Source: Paenibacillus ehimensis NBRC 15659 (GTDB lineage Bacteria; Bacillota; Bacilli; Paenibacillales; NBRC-103111). From it: 64,000 bases of DNA. The translations under genes and the position numbers were made by a program. The notes beneath the pieces were generated by a model. It saw nothing but the letters and a program-made list of their open reading frames with translations. It had not been told where the DNA came from and searched no databases. Positions 8,468 through 17,172 of the stretch are shown here, piece after piece. How positions within the stretch are numbered: the first letter of the stretch is position 1; each line of letters begins with the position of its first letter. The DNA lies in contig NZ_BILX01000027.1 in the NCBI RefSeq assembly GCF_004000785.1, positions 1 to 64,000 on the forward strand. Reading direction: 5' to 3'.

Positions 8468-8666
8468 GCCTCCAGGCGGCTGGTTCTGCAACGCAACGCC
8501 TACCGACGCATAACAGCTCTTTGAGCCTTATTCCCTTGCGGAGTAAGGCTTATGGAGTTGGTCAATAAGGATGGAAAAACAGGTTAAAAAAGGATTTTGG
8601 CACGGCTCTCTCGAACTTGGAAAGGAATACCTTGTACCAAAACAAGCTGAAGAGGGAGTATGGGCG

Positions 8667-10142
8667 ATGGCGAAGCAAGTTTATCCAGTGGAGGAATGGA
8701 TCGAGGAAGCGACGGTCGACGAATTGCAGCAAGCGATGGAATCCGGGAAGCGAACCGCAGCGGAGCTGGTCCTGGCGTATATGGCGCGGATTGCGGCATA
8801 CGACAAGCAGGGACCGGCGTTGAATGCGGTATTGGAGCTTAATCCGGATGCGCTTGCAATCGCCGAAGCGCTGGACGCCGAACGGCGGTCGCAAGGTCCG
8901 AGAGGCCCTTTGCACGGCGTTCCGGTGCTGTTGAAGGACAATATCGATACGGCCGATAAAATGCACACGAGCGCAGGCTCCCTTGCGCTGGAGGGACACT
9001 ATGCGGCCAGCGACGCCTTCCTGGTCAAGCGGCTGCGGGAGGCTGGCGCCGTCATTCTGGGAAAAGCCAATATGACGGAGTGGGCGAACTACATGACGCA
9101 GGGGATGCCGGGAGGCTACAGCTCCAGAGGCGGCCAAGTGCTGAATGCGTACGGCCCCAAGTTTGGAGCGGGGGGTTCGAGCACCGGCTCCGGCGTGGCC
9201 GTGGCGGCAAACCTGTGCACGCTGGCCGTAGGGACGGAAACGTCCGGATCGATTTTGAGTCCGGCGGCGAGCAGCTCAGTCGTCGGCATCAAACCGACGC
9301 TCGGGTTAATCAGCCGCAGCGGAATCGTTCCGCTGGCCCACAGCCAAGATACGGCGGGACCGCTTGCCCGAACGGTGGCCGATGCGGCGCTGCTTCTCGG
9401 AGCGATGGCCGGAACGGATCCCGCCGATCCGATCACGGGCGCATCGCTGGGCCAGGTGCCTGCCGATTACAGGCAATTCCTGGAGAAGGACGGATTGCAA
9501 GGAGCCCGGATCGGCATTCCGCGGGCGGTCTACCATGACAAGCTGGGCGAGGAAGAGCGCCGGGCGTTCGAAGCCCACATTGCCGCTCTGCGGCTTGCCG
9601 GAGCGGACGTGGTCGATCCGGCGGACATTCCTTCCGCGCAGGAGCTTGCTTCGTTCAATTCCAGCGTGTTCCGCTATGAGTTCAAAGCGGACGTGAACGC
9701 CTACTTGAGCAAGCTTGCGCCGCATCTTCCGGTCCATTCGCTGCGCGAGGTTATCGCCTTCAATGCGAAGCATTTTGAGAAGACGCTAAAATACGGCCAA
9801 ATCACATTGATGCGGGCCGAAGAGACATCGGGAACGCTTACCGAAGCGGAATATATGAGGGACAGGTTGAAGGACCTCCGGCTGTCCCGCGCCGAAGGCA
9901 TCGACGCGGTGATGGCCCGGCACCGGTTGGATGCTTTGCTGTTTCCCGGGACGGCCGGTGCCGCGATTGCCGCCAAGGCGGGCTACCCTTCGATTGCCGT
10001 TCCCGGAGGCTATGCCGCAGACGGCCGGCCGCTCGGAGTCACGTTTACGGGGCAGGCGTACAGCGAGCACGTGCTGATCCGGCTCGCCTATGCGTTCGAG
10101 CAGCTCGGACCGCAGCGGCGAAAGCCGGTATGGCCGAAGTAA
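8667..10142 (+). CDS. Amidase-signature family hydrolase
   Basis: A 491-residue amidase-signature enzyme. The Ser-cisSer-Lys triad is visible: Lys90 in VPVLLKDNID, the Gly/Ser-rich loop GGSSTGSG (169-176) with the cis-Ser, and the nucleophile Ser195 in TETSGSI. Length and motif order match amide hydrolases closely related to GatA. There is no GatB/GatC next to it, so a stand-alone amidase is more likely than a tRNA amidotransferase subunit. The frame is open to an ATG at 8571, but that has a poorly placed ribosome site. The ATG at 8667 has AGAGGGAG at ideal distance and begins at the family's usual point. The substrate is unknown. Confidence 0.85.
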   Translation: MAKQVYPVEEWIEEATVDELQQAMESGKRTAAELVLAYMARIAAYDKQGPALNAVLELNPDALAIAEALDAERRSQGPRGPLHGVPVLLKDNIDTADKMHTSAGSLALEGHYAASDAFLVKRLREAGAVILGKANMTEWANYMTQGMPGGYSSRGGQVLNAYGPKFGAGGSSTGSGVAVAANLCTLAVGTETSGSILSPAASSSVVGIKPTLGLISRSGIVPLAHSQDTAGPLARTVADAALLLGAMAGTDPADPITGASLGQVPADYRQFLEKDGLQGARIGIPRAVYHDKLGEEERRAFEAHIAALRLAGADVVDPADIPSAQELASFNSSVFRYEFKADVNAYLSKLAPHLPVHSLREVIAFNAKHFEKTLKYGQITLMRAEETSGTLTEAEYMRDRLKDLRLSRAEGIDAVMARHRLDALLFPGTAGAAIAAKAGYPSIAVPGGYAADGRPLGVTFTGQAYSEHVLIRLAYAFEQLGPQRRKPVWPK

Positions 10143-10282
10143 GACGAAACGCCCAACCGGATTCGTGCGGTTCATGATACGACGAGTACGGATGGGGAGA
10201 AAAAGGTTCGTTTTGGGCGGCCTGTGTTGTTTTGAACAGGTTGGAGTTGAAGGGAAGTTGGTGCAAGGCAAGGCGTAAGAGG

Positions 10283-10327
10283 AGCCGGGGCTCCGTCCTT
10301 GATGAACGTTTAATCCCCGGCTTTTTT
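10283..10327 (+). terminator. Rho-independent terminator of the amidase gene
   Basis: AGCCGGGG (10283-10290) and CCCCGGCT (10315-10322) form a strong stem followed by T6. It overlaps the last bases of the convergent CGNR gene. Confidence 0.75.
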
Positions 10328-10855
10328 GCGCGCGCGAAAACGGCGCACCTTCATCAAATTGCCGCACAATTTGTCATCGCAGTATCGCTTGGACCGGTTA
10401 CGGGTATCGTCGTAGTAAACCCACAAGCAGTCGGGGTTACTGCAAATGCGCATCCGGGCAGGATCTTTGTCAGCCAAAGTCTGTGCGAACGAAGCGGCAA
10501 TTTCGGCTCTGATTTGCGTCCAGCCGAGCAGGGGCGGCACGCAGTCCAGCCGATAACGCTCGTCCTTCCGGACGATTTGCCGAACGACCGGCCCGTCGGC
10601 CATGACCCGGTTTAATTCCCCGAGATCGCCCGGATCGGGCTGCGAGCCTGCGGCGAAGGCTTGAAGCATGCTAAGCAGCAGGTCCCGCAGCTTTTTCAAT
10701 TCGGCCAACTCTTGAGGCGAGGGAAGGTGAGGGGCAGTAAGACGGTGCTCGGACAGCCATTGCTTGATCCACTCGGGGCTTTCCAGCCGGTCCTCGCTTC
10801 TGCCGCTACCGCGCCAATCCCGCCACACGCTGTTGAGAAAATCATCCCATAACAT
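10310..10855 (-). CDS. CGNR zinc-finger (ABATE-type) putative regulator
   Basis: A 181-residue protein with the CGNR zinc finger at its C-terminus. It reads RICSNPDCLWVYYD, then RNRSKRYCDDKLCGNLMKV, giving two C-x4-C pairs with the signature CGN. The N-terminal helical region (about 1-125) corresponds to the ABATE domain proposed to bind a stress-linked ligand. Family members are predicted transcription factors. The gene is divergent from the DinB-family gene, and a perfect 8-bp dyad lies between them (10951-10980), a plausible binding site. Its stop overlaps the amidase terminator. Confidence 0.85.
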   Translation of the reverse strand: MLWDDFLNSVWRDWRGSGRSEDRLESPEWIKQWLSEHRLTAPHLPSPQELAELKKLRDLLLSMLQAFAAGSQPDPGDLGELNRVMADGPVVRQIVRKDERYRLDCVPPLLGWTQIRAEIAASFAQTLADKDPARMRICSNPDCLWVYYDDTRNRSKRYCDDKLCGNLMKVRRFRARKKAGD

Positions 10856-10950
10856 TGCAATCCCAGCTTTTTTGTCCCTTATTGTAGCATGGAAAGATTG
10901 GCCTGCGCCAGCTTCTATACAAGTGGCTTAGCCTGTGGTATATTATGGAT

Positions 10951-10980
10951 GTAACCATTAAAATAATATTAGATGGTTAC
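10951..10980 (+). promoter_or_regulatory. Dyad operator between CGNR and DinB genes
   Basis: GTAACCAT (10951-10958) and ATGGTTAC (10973-10980) are exact inverted repeats with an AT-rich 14-bp centre. A -10-like TATTAT lies just upstream (about 10941), so the dyad would cover the transcription start of the DinB gene. The regulator is not proven; the divergent CGNR protein is the nearest candidate. Confidence 0.6.
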
Positions 10981-11010
10981 AATCATGGTGAAACGGGAGG
11001 AGAACACGGA

Positions 11011-11502
11011 ATGAACAAGAAGGAGCTGCTCCTGCACGAATGGGATATTTGCTATGACAAGGAAGACTGGTTTCCGCCGCTGAGCGAGGCTTTGAATGGA
11101 TTAACGGCGGCCGAAGCCGACTGGCGGCCGGAGGGAGCCGCGGCCAATACGATCCGCGAAACCGTCCGGCATTTGACGTTCTATAAGGAGCGTCTGCTGA
11201 AACGGCTGTCGGGGGAAGATCCGCAATATCCCGACAGTATGAGTAACGATGATACATTTGCGGCGTACGGGGAAAAGGAAGAGACCTGGGAGGAAGAGGC
11301 CGCCCGTTTGGAACATGTGCATAAAGCCGTTCGGGCTGCGCTGGCAGCGTTAAGCGAAGACGACTTGGAACGGCAGCTCACGCAAACAACGATTGCGCTT
11401 TCCGTTACGAGTCTGGTCGTGCACGACGCGTATCATACAGGACAGATCGTGCAGATCCGCAAGCTGCAGGGCTCATGGCCTGCGCGGCGTTCTTTCGATT
11501 AG
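11011..11502 (+). CDS. DinB-family metal-dependent protein
   Basis: A 163-residue four-helix-bundle protein of the DinB/YfiT superfamily. The three metal-ligand histidines are present: His54 in ETVRHLTFYKERLL, and His138 and His142 in VVHDAYHTGQI. Members act as thiol-dependent transferases in bacillithiol or other low-molecular-weight thiol chemistry, or have unknown roles. The frame opens at 10945, but that start lies over the operator. The ATG at 11011 has GGGAGGAG 8 bases upstream and is preferred. The only neighbour is the divergent CGNR gene. Confidence 0.85.
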   Translation: MNKKELLLHEWDICYDKEDWFPPLSEALNGLTAAEADWRPEGAAANTIRETVRHLTFYKERLLKRLSGEDPQYPDSMSNDDTFAAYGEKEETWEEEAARLEHVHKAVRAALAALSEDDLERQLTQTTIALSVTSLVVHDAYHTGQIVQIRKLQGSWPARRSFD

Positions 11503-11538
11503 CGTAACGCCACAGCTCATACATCCTCATCATACGCC

Positions 11539-11587
11539 AAAAAGACCCGGGCCTTTCCCGTTCGTGTGAAAGGTCTCGGGTCTTTTT
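11539..11587. terminator. Bidirectional terminator between DinB and aldo/keto reductase genes
   Basis: AAAAAGACCCG at the left pairs with CGGGTCTTTTT at the right, with an inner CCTTTC/GAAAGG pair. A runs on the left and T runs on the right allow termination of both convergent genes. Confidence 0.85.
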
Positions 11588-11629
11588 GCCGCGCCCTGTG
11601 CTTCGCTCAATACGAAGGCGCTTGGACAT

Positions 11630-12571
11630 CTACTCTTGCATGATGGCTTCGATTCGATCAAGCACGTCCGCAGACAGCACGATGCCGGAAGCGGCGCAGT
11701 TCTCCACGACCTGCTCCGGACGGCTCGCACCGACAAGCGCGCTTGCCACGTTATCCTGCCGCAAAATCCAAGCCAGCGCGAGCTGCGATACTTTGATGCC
11801 CAACTCGTCCGCAACCGTCTTCAACTGCTCCACTTTGGCCAGGCGGCTCTCGGACAATTGCTTCTCGTCCCAGCCTTTGCTCACGGCGCGGCTCTCTTGC
11901 GGCAGAGCTTGTCCGCTGCGGTATTTCCCGGTCAGCAGTCCTTGCGCCAACGGGGAGAAGACGACTTGGCCGATGCCTTTGGCGATGCCGGTCGGGATGA
12001 CTTCTTTTTCAATATACCGATTGAACAGGTTGTACACCGGCTGATTGACGACGATGTGGTCCAGCAAATATTTGTCCGCGATCGCGTGGGCCTCAATCAT
12101 CTGGGCGGCCGTCCACTCGCTGACGCCGATATAGAGCACTTTGCCCTGCGTGACCAGATCGTCGAGTGCGCGCAGCGTCTCTTCCAGCGGCGTCTCCGGG
12201 TCGAACCGGTGGCAATAATACACGTCCACATAATCCGCTTGCAGCCGCTTCAGGCTGGCATGACACTGCTCGATGACATGCTTGCGGGAGAGGCCGCGAT
12301 CGTTCGGGCCTTCGCCCATCGGCCAGAAAACTTTGGTTGCCAGCACATAAGATTCGCGGGGGTACGCTTTCAGCACCTCGCCCACGACTTTCTCCGCTTC
12401 GCCCCGTTCGTATACGTTAGCCGTATCGAAAAAGTTTACGCCTAAATCGTAAGCTTGTTCGATCGAACGGACGGCTTTTTCGTTCTCTACATAGCCGCCG
12501 TATGTCATCCAACTGCCGAGACTGATCTCGCTAACCTTCAGTCCGGTTCTGCCTAATTTGCGGTATTTCAT
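11630..12571 (-). CDS. Aldo/keto reductase, potassium-channel beta-subunit-like branch
   Basis: A 313-residue NADPH-dependent oxidoreductase. The catalytic tetrad is visible as Asp49 and Tyr54 (FFDTANVYERG), Lys80 (LATKVFW) and His121 (YYCHRFD). The opening MKYRKLGRTGLKVSEISLGSW and the late VVFSPLAQGLLTGKY motif fit the branch related to Kv beta subunits and bacterial YghZ. Substrates in this branch are small aldehydes; this one is unknown. The frame extends upstream to 12607, but the ATG at 12571 has GGAGGCGGAG just ahead and matches the family start. It has its own promoter and shares a bidirectional terminator with the DinB gene. Confidence 0.87.
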   Translation of the reverse strand: MKYRKLGRTGLKVSEISLGSWMTYGGYVENEKAVRSIEQAYDLGVNFFDTANVYERGEAEKVVGEVLKAYPRESYVLATKVFWPMGEGPNDRGLSRKHVIEQCHASLKRLQADYVDVYYCHRFDPETPLEETLRALDDLVTQGKVLYIGVSEWTAAQMIEAHAIADKYLLDHIVVNQPVYNLFNRYIEKEVIPTGIAKGIGQVVFSPLAQGLLTGKYRSGQALPQESRAVSKGWDEKQLSESRLAKVEQLKTVADELGIKVSQLALAWILRQDNVASALVGASRPEQVVENCAASGIVLSADVLDRIEAIMQE

Positions 12572-12611
12572 CGATGCTCCGCCTCCCGAATCGAAGTATA
12601 AGAACATTGCT

Positions 12612-12641
12612 ATTATATCGATAATCCGTAGGGATTGATAA
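12612..12641 (-). promoter_or_regulatory. Promoter of the aldo/keto reductase gene with a short dyad
   Basis: Minus-strand -35 TTATCA (12641-12636), 18-bp spacer and consensus -10 TATAAT (12617-12612). The spacer holds AATCC and GGATT as inverted repeats, flanked by a wider TATC/GATA pair, so a repressor or activator site is possible. Confidence 0.6.
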
Positions 12642-12934
12642 GTACTGAAAAGTTATTGCCTTAGTTACTTGAATGTAAGTTATGGCGCGGGACATGGCTT
12701 CGTGACGAAGGATCTCGCGTCCTACTGGCGGTTCACAACGAAGCGCCTAACTCCACGTTAGGCACTGTATGGATGCTTTGCGTTCTATGCTCTCCGTAAC
12801 CGAGGCGCAGGGGATGGCGCTGTTTTTTGCTGATTTTGCTTGAGGGAAAGGAAATATACACACCAACTGGGAATATATAGTAAACGTAACGATCATTTTG
12901 GAGGACTGATCTTTTATTGTTAGGGGGGTTCACT
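12642..12934. other. Intergenic region upstream of penicillin acylase
   Basis: No gene is seen. A perfect 7-bp hairpin, GCCTAAC (12745-12751) and GTTAGGC (12757-12763), is present but lacks a T run. An AT-rich stretch at about 12855-12900 probably carries the acylase promoter, though no convincing -35/-10 pair can be fixed. Two ribosome-site-like stretches lie before the acylase: TTGGAGGA (about 12898) and AGGGGGG (about 12922). Confidence 0.4.
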
Positions 12935-15328
12935 TTGTCCAAAGGCAAAAAAATACTGCTGTTCTCATTATCCGGTGTATTGGCATTGGGGGCCATCGCC
13001 AGCGGAGGCAGCTATTGGTTTGTCCGTCATACGCTCGCGAAGACCGACGGCGAATTGAATTTGGGCGTATCCAAGCCGGTGTCCGTCGTGCGTGACGATT
13101 ATGGGATTCCGCACATTTATGCATCGAACGAGCGTGATTTAATGTTTGCGCAAGGGTATGTCCATGCCCAGGACCGCCTCTGGCAGATGGAGCTGGCGCG
13201 TCGTTCCGTCAGCGGAACGCTGGCTGAAGTGTTCGGCGAAGCTGTGCTGCCGCAGGACCGGTTTAACCGTACGATCGGGTTCAGACGGATGGCCGATCAA
13301 CTGGTTCCGAAGCTGGACGAACGGACCAAGGAAGCGCTACAGGCCTATGCGGACGGCGTTAACGCTTTTCGGGAAACGGGCCCGCTGCCAATCGAGTATA
13401 CGTTGACCGGCGCTGCTTTCGAGCCATGGCAGGTCAGCGATTCGATCGCCATCGGCAAGAATATGGCGTGGTATCTGGGCGATAACGCCATCACGGAGCT
13501 GTTCGTGAGCTCATCCTTAAAGAAGCTCGGTTTCGACAAGACGCAATCGCTCATCCCGGAGATCAGGCCGGTGGAAGAGGGAGCCGCCGCTCTAAAAGAC
13601 AGAGATGTGCGGCAGCTTGTCGACCTCTTGGACGCTTCGCGCCGATACGGCATTCCCGGCGAAGGGCTCGGCAGCAACAACTGGGTCGTCTCAGGAAGCA
13701 AAAGCGCAACCGGCAAGCCGCTGCTCGCCAACGATATGCATCTGCAGCTGGGCGCGCCATCGATTTTTTACCAAAACCACCTGACCGTCTCCGGGCAGTA
13801 CAGCGTCACCGGCGTGGTCTTCCCGGGGCTGCCGGGCGTCGTAGCCGGACATAACGAGCATATCGCCTGGGGCTTTACCAACTTGAACCCCGACGTCCAG
13901 GACCTGTACATCGAGAAGCCGAATCCCGATAATCCGCACCAATTTGAGTATGCGGGCCGTTACGAAGACGCCATCGTGATTGAAGAAACGTATCGCGTCA
14001 AGGGAAGGGCGGAGCCCGTTCGGGGCGAGACGGTCATCACCCGGCACGGTCCCATCATTACGGATATCGTCAAGGAAATCGGTTTGTCGGAACAGCCCGG
14101 CCAACCGCTGGCTCTCCGATGGACTGCCTATGACATCGGCCCCGAAAACGAGATCACCGCATGGCTTATGATGAACAAAGCCAAAAACCGTGACGAATTT
14201 GAACAAGCGATGCGTCTTTTTGCCGCGCCCGCCCAGAACATTGTCTATGCGGACGATCAGGGGAACATCGGCTGGCGGGCGAACGGACGGATTCCGATCC
14301 GCGCCAAGGGGGATGGCATGCAGCCGGTGCCCGGCTGGACCGGCGAATACGAGTGGAAGTCATACATACCATGGGAAGAGCTGCCGCATGCCTGGAACCC
14401 TCCGGAAGGCTATATCGCCACCGCCAACAACCGCATCGTCGATGACAAATACCCGTATTTCATTACGAACAACTGGTCGGAATCGTACCGCGCCGACCGG
14501 ATTCACGAGATGCTGCGCGAGAAATCGCTATTGACCCTGGAAGACATGCAGCGCATGCAAGGGGACTGGAAAAACCTGCAAGCGGTCCAGTATCGGGACA
14601 TCTGGCTGCCCATTTTGAAACGCGGCTCCTGGAACGCAGCTGAGCAGGAGGCGCTGCGCACGCTGGAGGAATGGATGCGGGATCCGGTCGACGCCCCCGA
14701 TCTGGTCGGTCCGTCCCTATTCCACACCACGCTGAACAAGACGATGGAGAAGCTGTTTGAGCCCCAGCTTGGACCGGCTCTTTACGCCGATTTTCTGTCT
14801 ACCGGGTTGAGCAGCAAAGCGGTTAACGAGCTGTTCGCAGGCAAAAATAACAAATGGCTGGCAGGCACCGGCGGGACGATGGAGCAGGCGCTGCTTGACG
14901 GCTTCAAGGAGGCGATGCGCCTCTTGGAGCGGCAGCTTGGCGGCAAACAGGAAAAGTGGGTATGGGGAGCGATTCATACGCTGACGTTCGAGCATCCGCT
15001 CGGCGCCAAGAAACCTCTGAATCTGATGTTTAACGACGGCCCGCACCCGTACGGCGGAAGCAACGTTACTGTAGGCGATGCCTCTTACTCGCGCCAGCGT
15101 TGGCCCTTCAAGGTGGTTGCCGGGGCTCCGTGGCGCTTTACGGCCGACCTCTCCAACTTGAAAGCATCGGAGGAGATCATGATCATGGGAGCCTCCGGTC
15201 AGCTCGGCAGCGCGCATTATTCCGATCAGACCTCGATGTGGCTCGCCGGGCGCTACAAAACGATGTATTTCGATGAGGCGGATGTTGCGGCTCATACGAA
15301 AGCGACGCTTGTCCTCCGTCCGCGTTAG
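12935..15328 (+). CDS. Penicillin acylase family N-terminal nucleophile hydrolase
   Basis: A protein of about 797 residues made as a precursor that cuts itself into alpha and beta chains. A membrane anchor or signal (about 7-30) is followed by the alpha chain with VVRDDYGIPHIYASNERDLMF and GYVHAQDRLWQMEL. The new beta-chain N-terminus is Ser247 in GLGSNNWVVSG, the catalytic nucleophile. Further family motifs are LLANDMHL, PGVVAGHNEHIAWGFTN and RWPF near the C-terminus. Members cleave amides such as beta-lactam side chains or acyl-homoserine lactones; the natural substrate is unknown. The frame opens at TTG 12917, but TTG 12935 has AGGGGGG at proper spacing. Confidence 0.9.
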   Translation: MSKGKKILLFSLSGVLALGAIASGGSYWFVRHTLAKTDGELNLGVSKPVSVVRDDYGIPHIYASNERDLMFAQGYVHAQDRLWQMELARRSVSGTLAEVFGEAVLPQDRFNRTIGFRRMADQLVPKLDERTKEALQAYADGVNAFRETGPLPIEYTLTGAAFEPWQVSDSIAIGKNMAWYLGDNAITELFVSSSLKKLGFDKTQSLIPEIRPVEEGAAALKDRDVRQLVDLLDASRRYGIPGEGLGSNNWVVSGSKSATGKPLLANDMHLQLGAPSIFYQNHLTVSGQYSVTGVVFPGLPGVVAGHNEHIAWGFTNLNPDVQDLYIEKPNPDNPHQFEYAGRYEDAIVIEETYRVKGRAEPVRGETVITRHGPIITDIVKEIGLSEQPGQPLALRWTAYDIGPENEITAWLMMNKAKNRDEFEQAMRLFAAPAQNIVYADDQGNIGWRANGRIPIRAKGDGMQPVPGWTGEYEWKSYIPWEELPHAWNPPEGYIATANNRIVDDKYPYFITNNWSESYRADRIHEMLREKSLLTLEDMQRMQGDWKNLQAVQYRDIWLPILKRGSWNAAEQEALRTLEEWMRDPVDAPDLVGPSLFHTTLNKTMEKLFEPQLGPALYADFLSTGLSSKAVNELFAGKNNKWLAGTGGTMEQALLDGFKEAMRLLERQLGGKQEKWVWGAIHTLTFEHPLGAKKPLNLMFNDGPHPYGGSNVTVGDASYSRQRWPFKVVAGAPWRFTADLSNLKASEEIMIMGASGQLGSAHYSDQTSMWLAGRYKTMYFDEADVAAHTKATLVLRPR

Positions 15329-15345
15329 AGAGGAGGAGCCGGATG

Positions 15346-15374
15346 AACGTGGGAGCGCAGACTCCCGCGTTTTT
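15346..15374 (+). terminator. Terminator of the penicillin acylase gene
   Basis: ACGTGGGAG pairs with CTCCCGCGT (one G-T pair) and is followed by a T run ending at about 15374. Confidence 0.75.
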
Positions 15375-15378
15375 CATT

Positions 15379-15406
15379 AGTTAACATAATAAATATTATG
15401 TATACT
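15379..15406. other. dif-like Xer recombination or binding site 1
   Basis: A 28-bp site with Xer architecture: left arm AGTTAACATAA, 6-bp centre TAAATA, right arm TTATGTATACT. The arms are inverted repeats at 9 of 11 positions. The right arm is close to TTATGTAAACT, the XerD-side arm of the B. subtilis dif site as I remember it. It lies between the acylase terminator and the nnr promoter. Two related sites lie beside xerS. Confidence 0.5.
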
Positions 15407-15437
15407 TTATTGAGGCAAGCAAGCTGCCGATTAAATA

Positions 15438-15446
15438 TGGTATAAT
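15438..15446 (+). promoter_or_regulatory. Extended -10 promoter of nnr
   Basis: TGGTATAAT is an extended -10 element 35 bases before the nnr ATG. No good -35 is needed or seen. Confidence 0.55.
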
Positions 15447-15480
15447 AGCAGGAAACTTAAACTGCGGGAGGGCCGAGGCC

Positions 15481-17007
15481 ATGTTTGTCGTTACGGCGGA
15501 AGAAATGAGAAGGATCGATCGGCATACGATTCAAACGGTCGGCATTCCCTCGCTTGTGCTGATGGAGAATGCGGGCCGGGCCGTGGCGGAAGAAGGCTTT
15601 GAGCTGTTCGATGCCCGAAGGGGCGCCTTGGCCGTTCTCGCAGGGAAGGGCAATAACGGCGGGGACGGGCTTGTAGCCGCCAGACATTTGATCGAAGCGG
15701 GTTACGACGTTAAAATCATATATGCCGAATCCCCGGATTCGTTCCGCGGGGAAGCGGCGATTCAGCGGGATATCGCGTCCCGGTTAGGAATACCTTACGA
15801 AGTGTACGATTCGACGACTATCGATTGGAGAGGATACGGCGGCATTATCGATGCGCTGCTCGGAACCGGCAGCCGGGGGGCGCCGAGAGAGGCGTATGCC
15901 GATTTGATCGGACAAGCGAATCTTTCCGGACTGCCCGTCCTTTCCGTTGATTTGCCCAGCGGCTTGGAGGCGGATACCGGGCAAGTGTCCGATCCCTGCA
16001 TCAGGGCCGCCCGTACCGTTGCGCTGGCTTTTACGAAGCGGGGTTTGGAGCAGTATCCGGGCGCAGAGCATGCCGGTGAGGTGAAGGTGCGTTATATCGG
16101 CATCCCTCAGAAGACGGCTGCCGAAGCGGGTGTCCGCACATTCCGGATCGAAGAGCCGCTCTTGTCGCGGCAGCTCCGGCTTGGGGATTACCGGCTGCGC
16201 CGGGCCGATTCGCATAAAGGCACCTACGGCCACGTGCTTGTTGCCGCAGGCAGCCGATCGATGAGCGGGGCGGGGCTGTTATCCGCCAAAGCCGCGCTAC
16301 GTGGCGGAAGCGGCCTGGTTACGTGGGCACTGCCGGATCGGCTGGCCGAGGCGATGTTCGGCAAGGTGCCGGAGGCCATGCTTGCGGGGCTGTCAGACGA
16401 GCAGAGGGGAGACTGGAGCGTCGTCCGGGCGGAAGCTCTGGTACGGCTCGCCGTCGGAAAAGACGCGCTGCTCTTTGGTCCGGGCGTCGGACGATGGCCA
16501 CAGGACACGGCCTTCTTGCGCACGCTATGGGAGGAAACCGATGGTCCGCTCGTGCTGGATGCGGATGCGCTCAATATACTGGCCGCTGCGGGAGACGCCG
16601 CTACTTGGCCGAAGCGCGGTGCACCGGTCGTGCTGACGCCACACCCGGGGGAAATGGCGCGTTTGACCGGCTCCTCCGTACCGGCTGTGCAGCGAGACCG
16701 CATAGAGACAGCCCGCCGTTATGCGGCGCGCACCGGCGTGACGCTTGTGCTGAAAGGGGCGCGGACGGTAATTGCCGCTCCCGAGGGGGATGTCTATATC
16801 AACCCGACCGGCAATGCGGGCATGGCTACCGGAGGAGCCGGGGATGTGCTGGCGGGAATCATCGCAGGCTTGTTGGCCCAAGGTTGGGGCGGTCCTGAGG
16901 CGGCCGCGCTAGGGACGTATCTTCATGGCGCAGCCGGAGACCGGGCGGCTGCCAGCCGCGAGCTTCCTGCATCGCTCACCGCCGGGGATATTGTCGACCA
17001 TTTGTGA
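15481..17007 (+). CDS. nnr: Bifunctional NAD(P)H-hydrate epimerase and ADP-dependent dehydratase
   Basis: A 508-residue fusion of both nicotinamide-nucleotide repair activities. The N-terminal part (about 1-215) is the YjeF-N epimerase, with the phosphate loop GKGNNGGDG at 55-63 and VDLPSGLEADTG. The C-terminal part (about 235-505) is the ribokinase-like dehydratase, with KGTYGHVLVAAGS, LTPHPGEMARL and the signature NAGMATGGAGDVLAG. Together they restore hydrated NADH and NADPH. This is a housekeeping gene of normal fusion length. GGGAGG sits 8 bases before the ATG. The dif-like site 1 lies 75 bases upstream and a PASTA pseudokinase follows. Confidence 0.95.
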   Translation: MFVVTAEEMRRIDRHTIQTVGIPSLVLMENAGRAVAEEGFELFDARRGALAVLAGKGNNGGDGLVAARHLIEAGYDVKIIYAESPDSFRGEAAIQRDIASRLGIPYEVYDSTTIDWRGYGGIIDALLGTGSRGAPREAYADLIGQANLSGLPVLSVDLPSGLEADTGQVSDPCIRAARTVALAFTKRGLEQYPGAEHAGEVKVRYIGIPQKTAAEAGVRTFRIEEPLLSRQLRLGDYRLRRADSHKGTYGHVLVAAGSRSMSGAGLLSAKAALRGGSGLVTWALPDRLAEAMFGKVPEAMLAGLSDEQRGDWSVVRAEALVRLAVGKDALLFGPGVGRWPQDTAFLRTLWEETDGPLVLDADALNILAAAGDAATWPKRGAPVVLTPHPGEMARLTGSSVPAVQRDRIETARRYAARTGVTLVLKGARTVIAAPEGDVYINPTGNAGMATGGAGDVLAGIIAGLLAQGWGGPEAAALGTYLHGAAGDRAAASRELPASLTAGDIVDHL

Positions 17008-17172
17008 CAATTATCGACACTTATAATTCATTCGATTGATTGTACTTTGCATTAATATTTAATGAGATTAATTATAAATTTCGACACAATTTATGCTTTA
17101 TCGCCATAAAACGCCTCACAAAAATTGTTCGGCTGTCGAATACTATAATCATGACGTTTGAAGGAGGTTTCC

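Noticed and set aside
8523-8553. Hairpin AGCCTTA/TAAGGCT after the SRAP gene
   Set aside because: Stem is good but there is no T run, so termination is uncertain.
12745-12763. Perfect 7-bp hairpin GCCTAAC/GTTAGGC
   Set aside because: No T run and no nearby gene end; cannot be called a terminator or operator.
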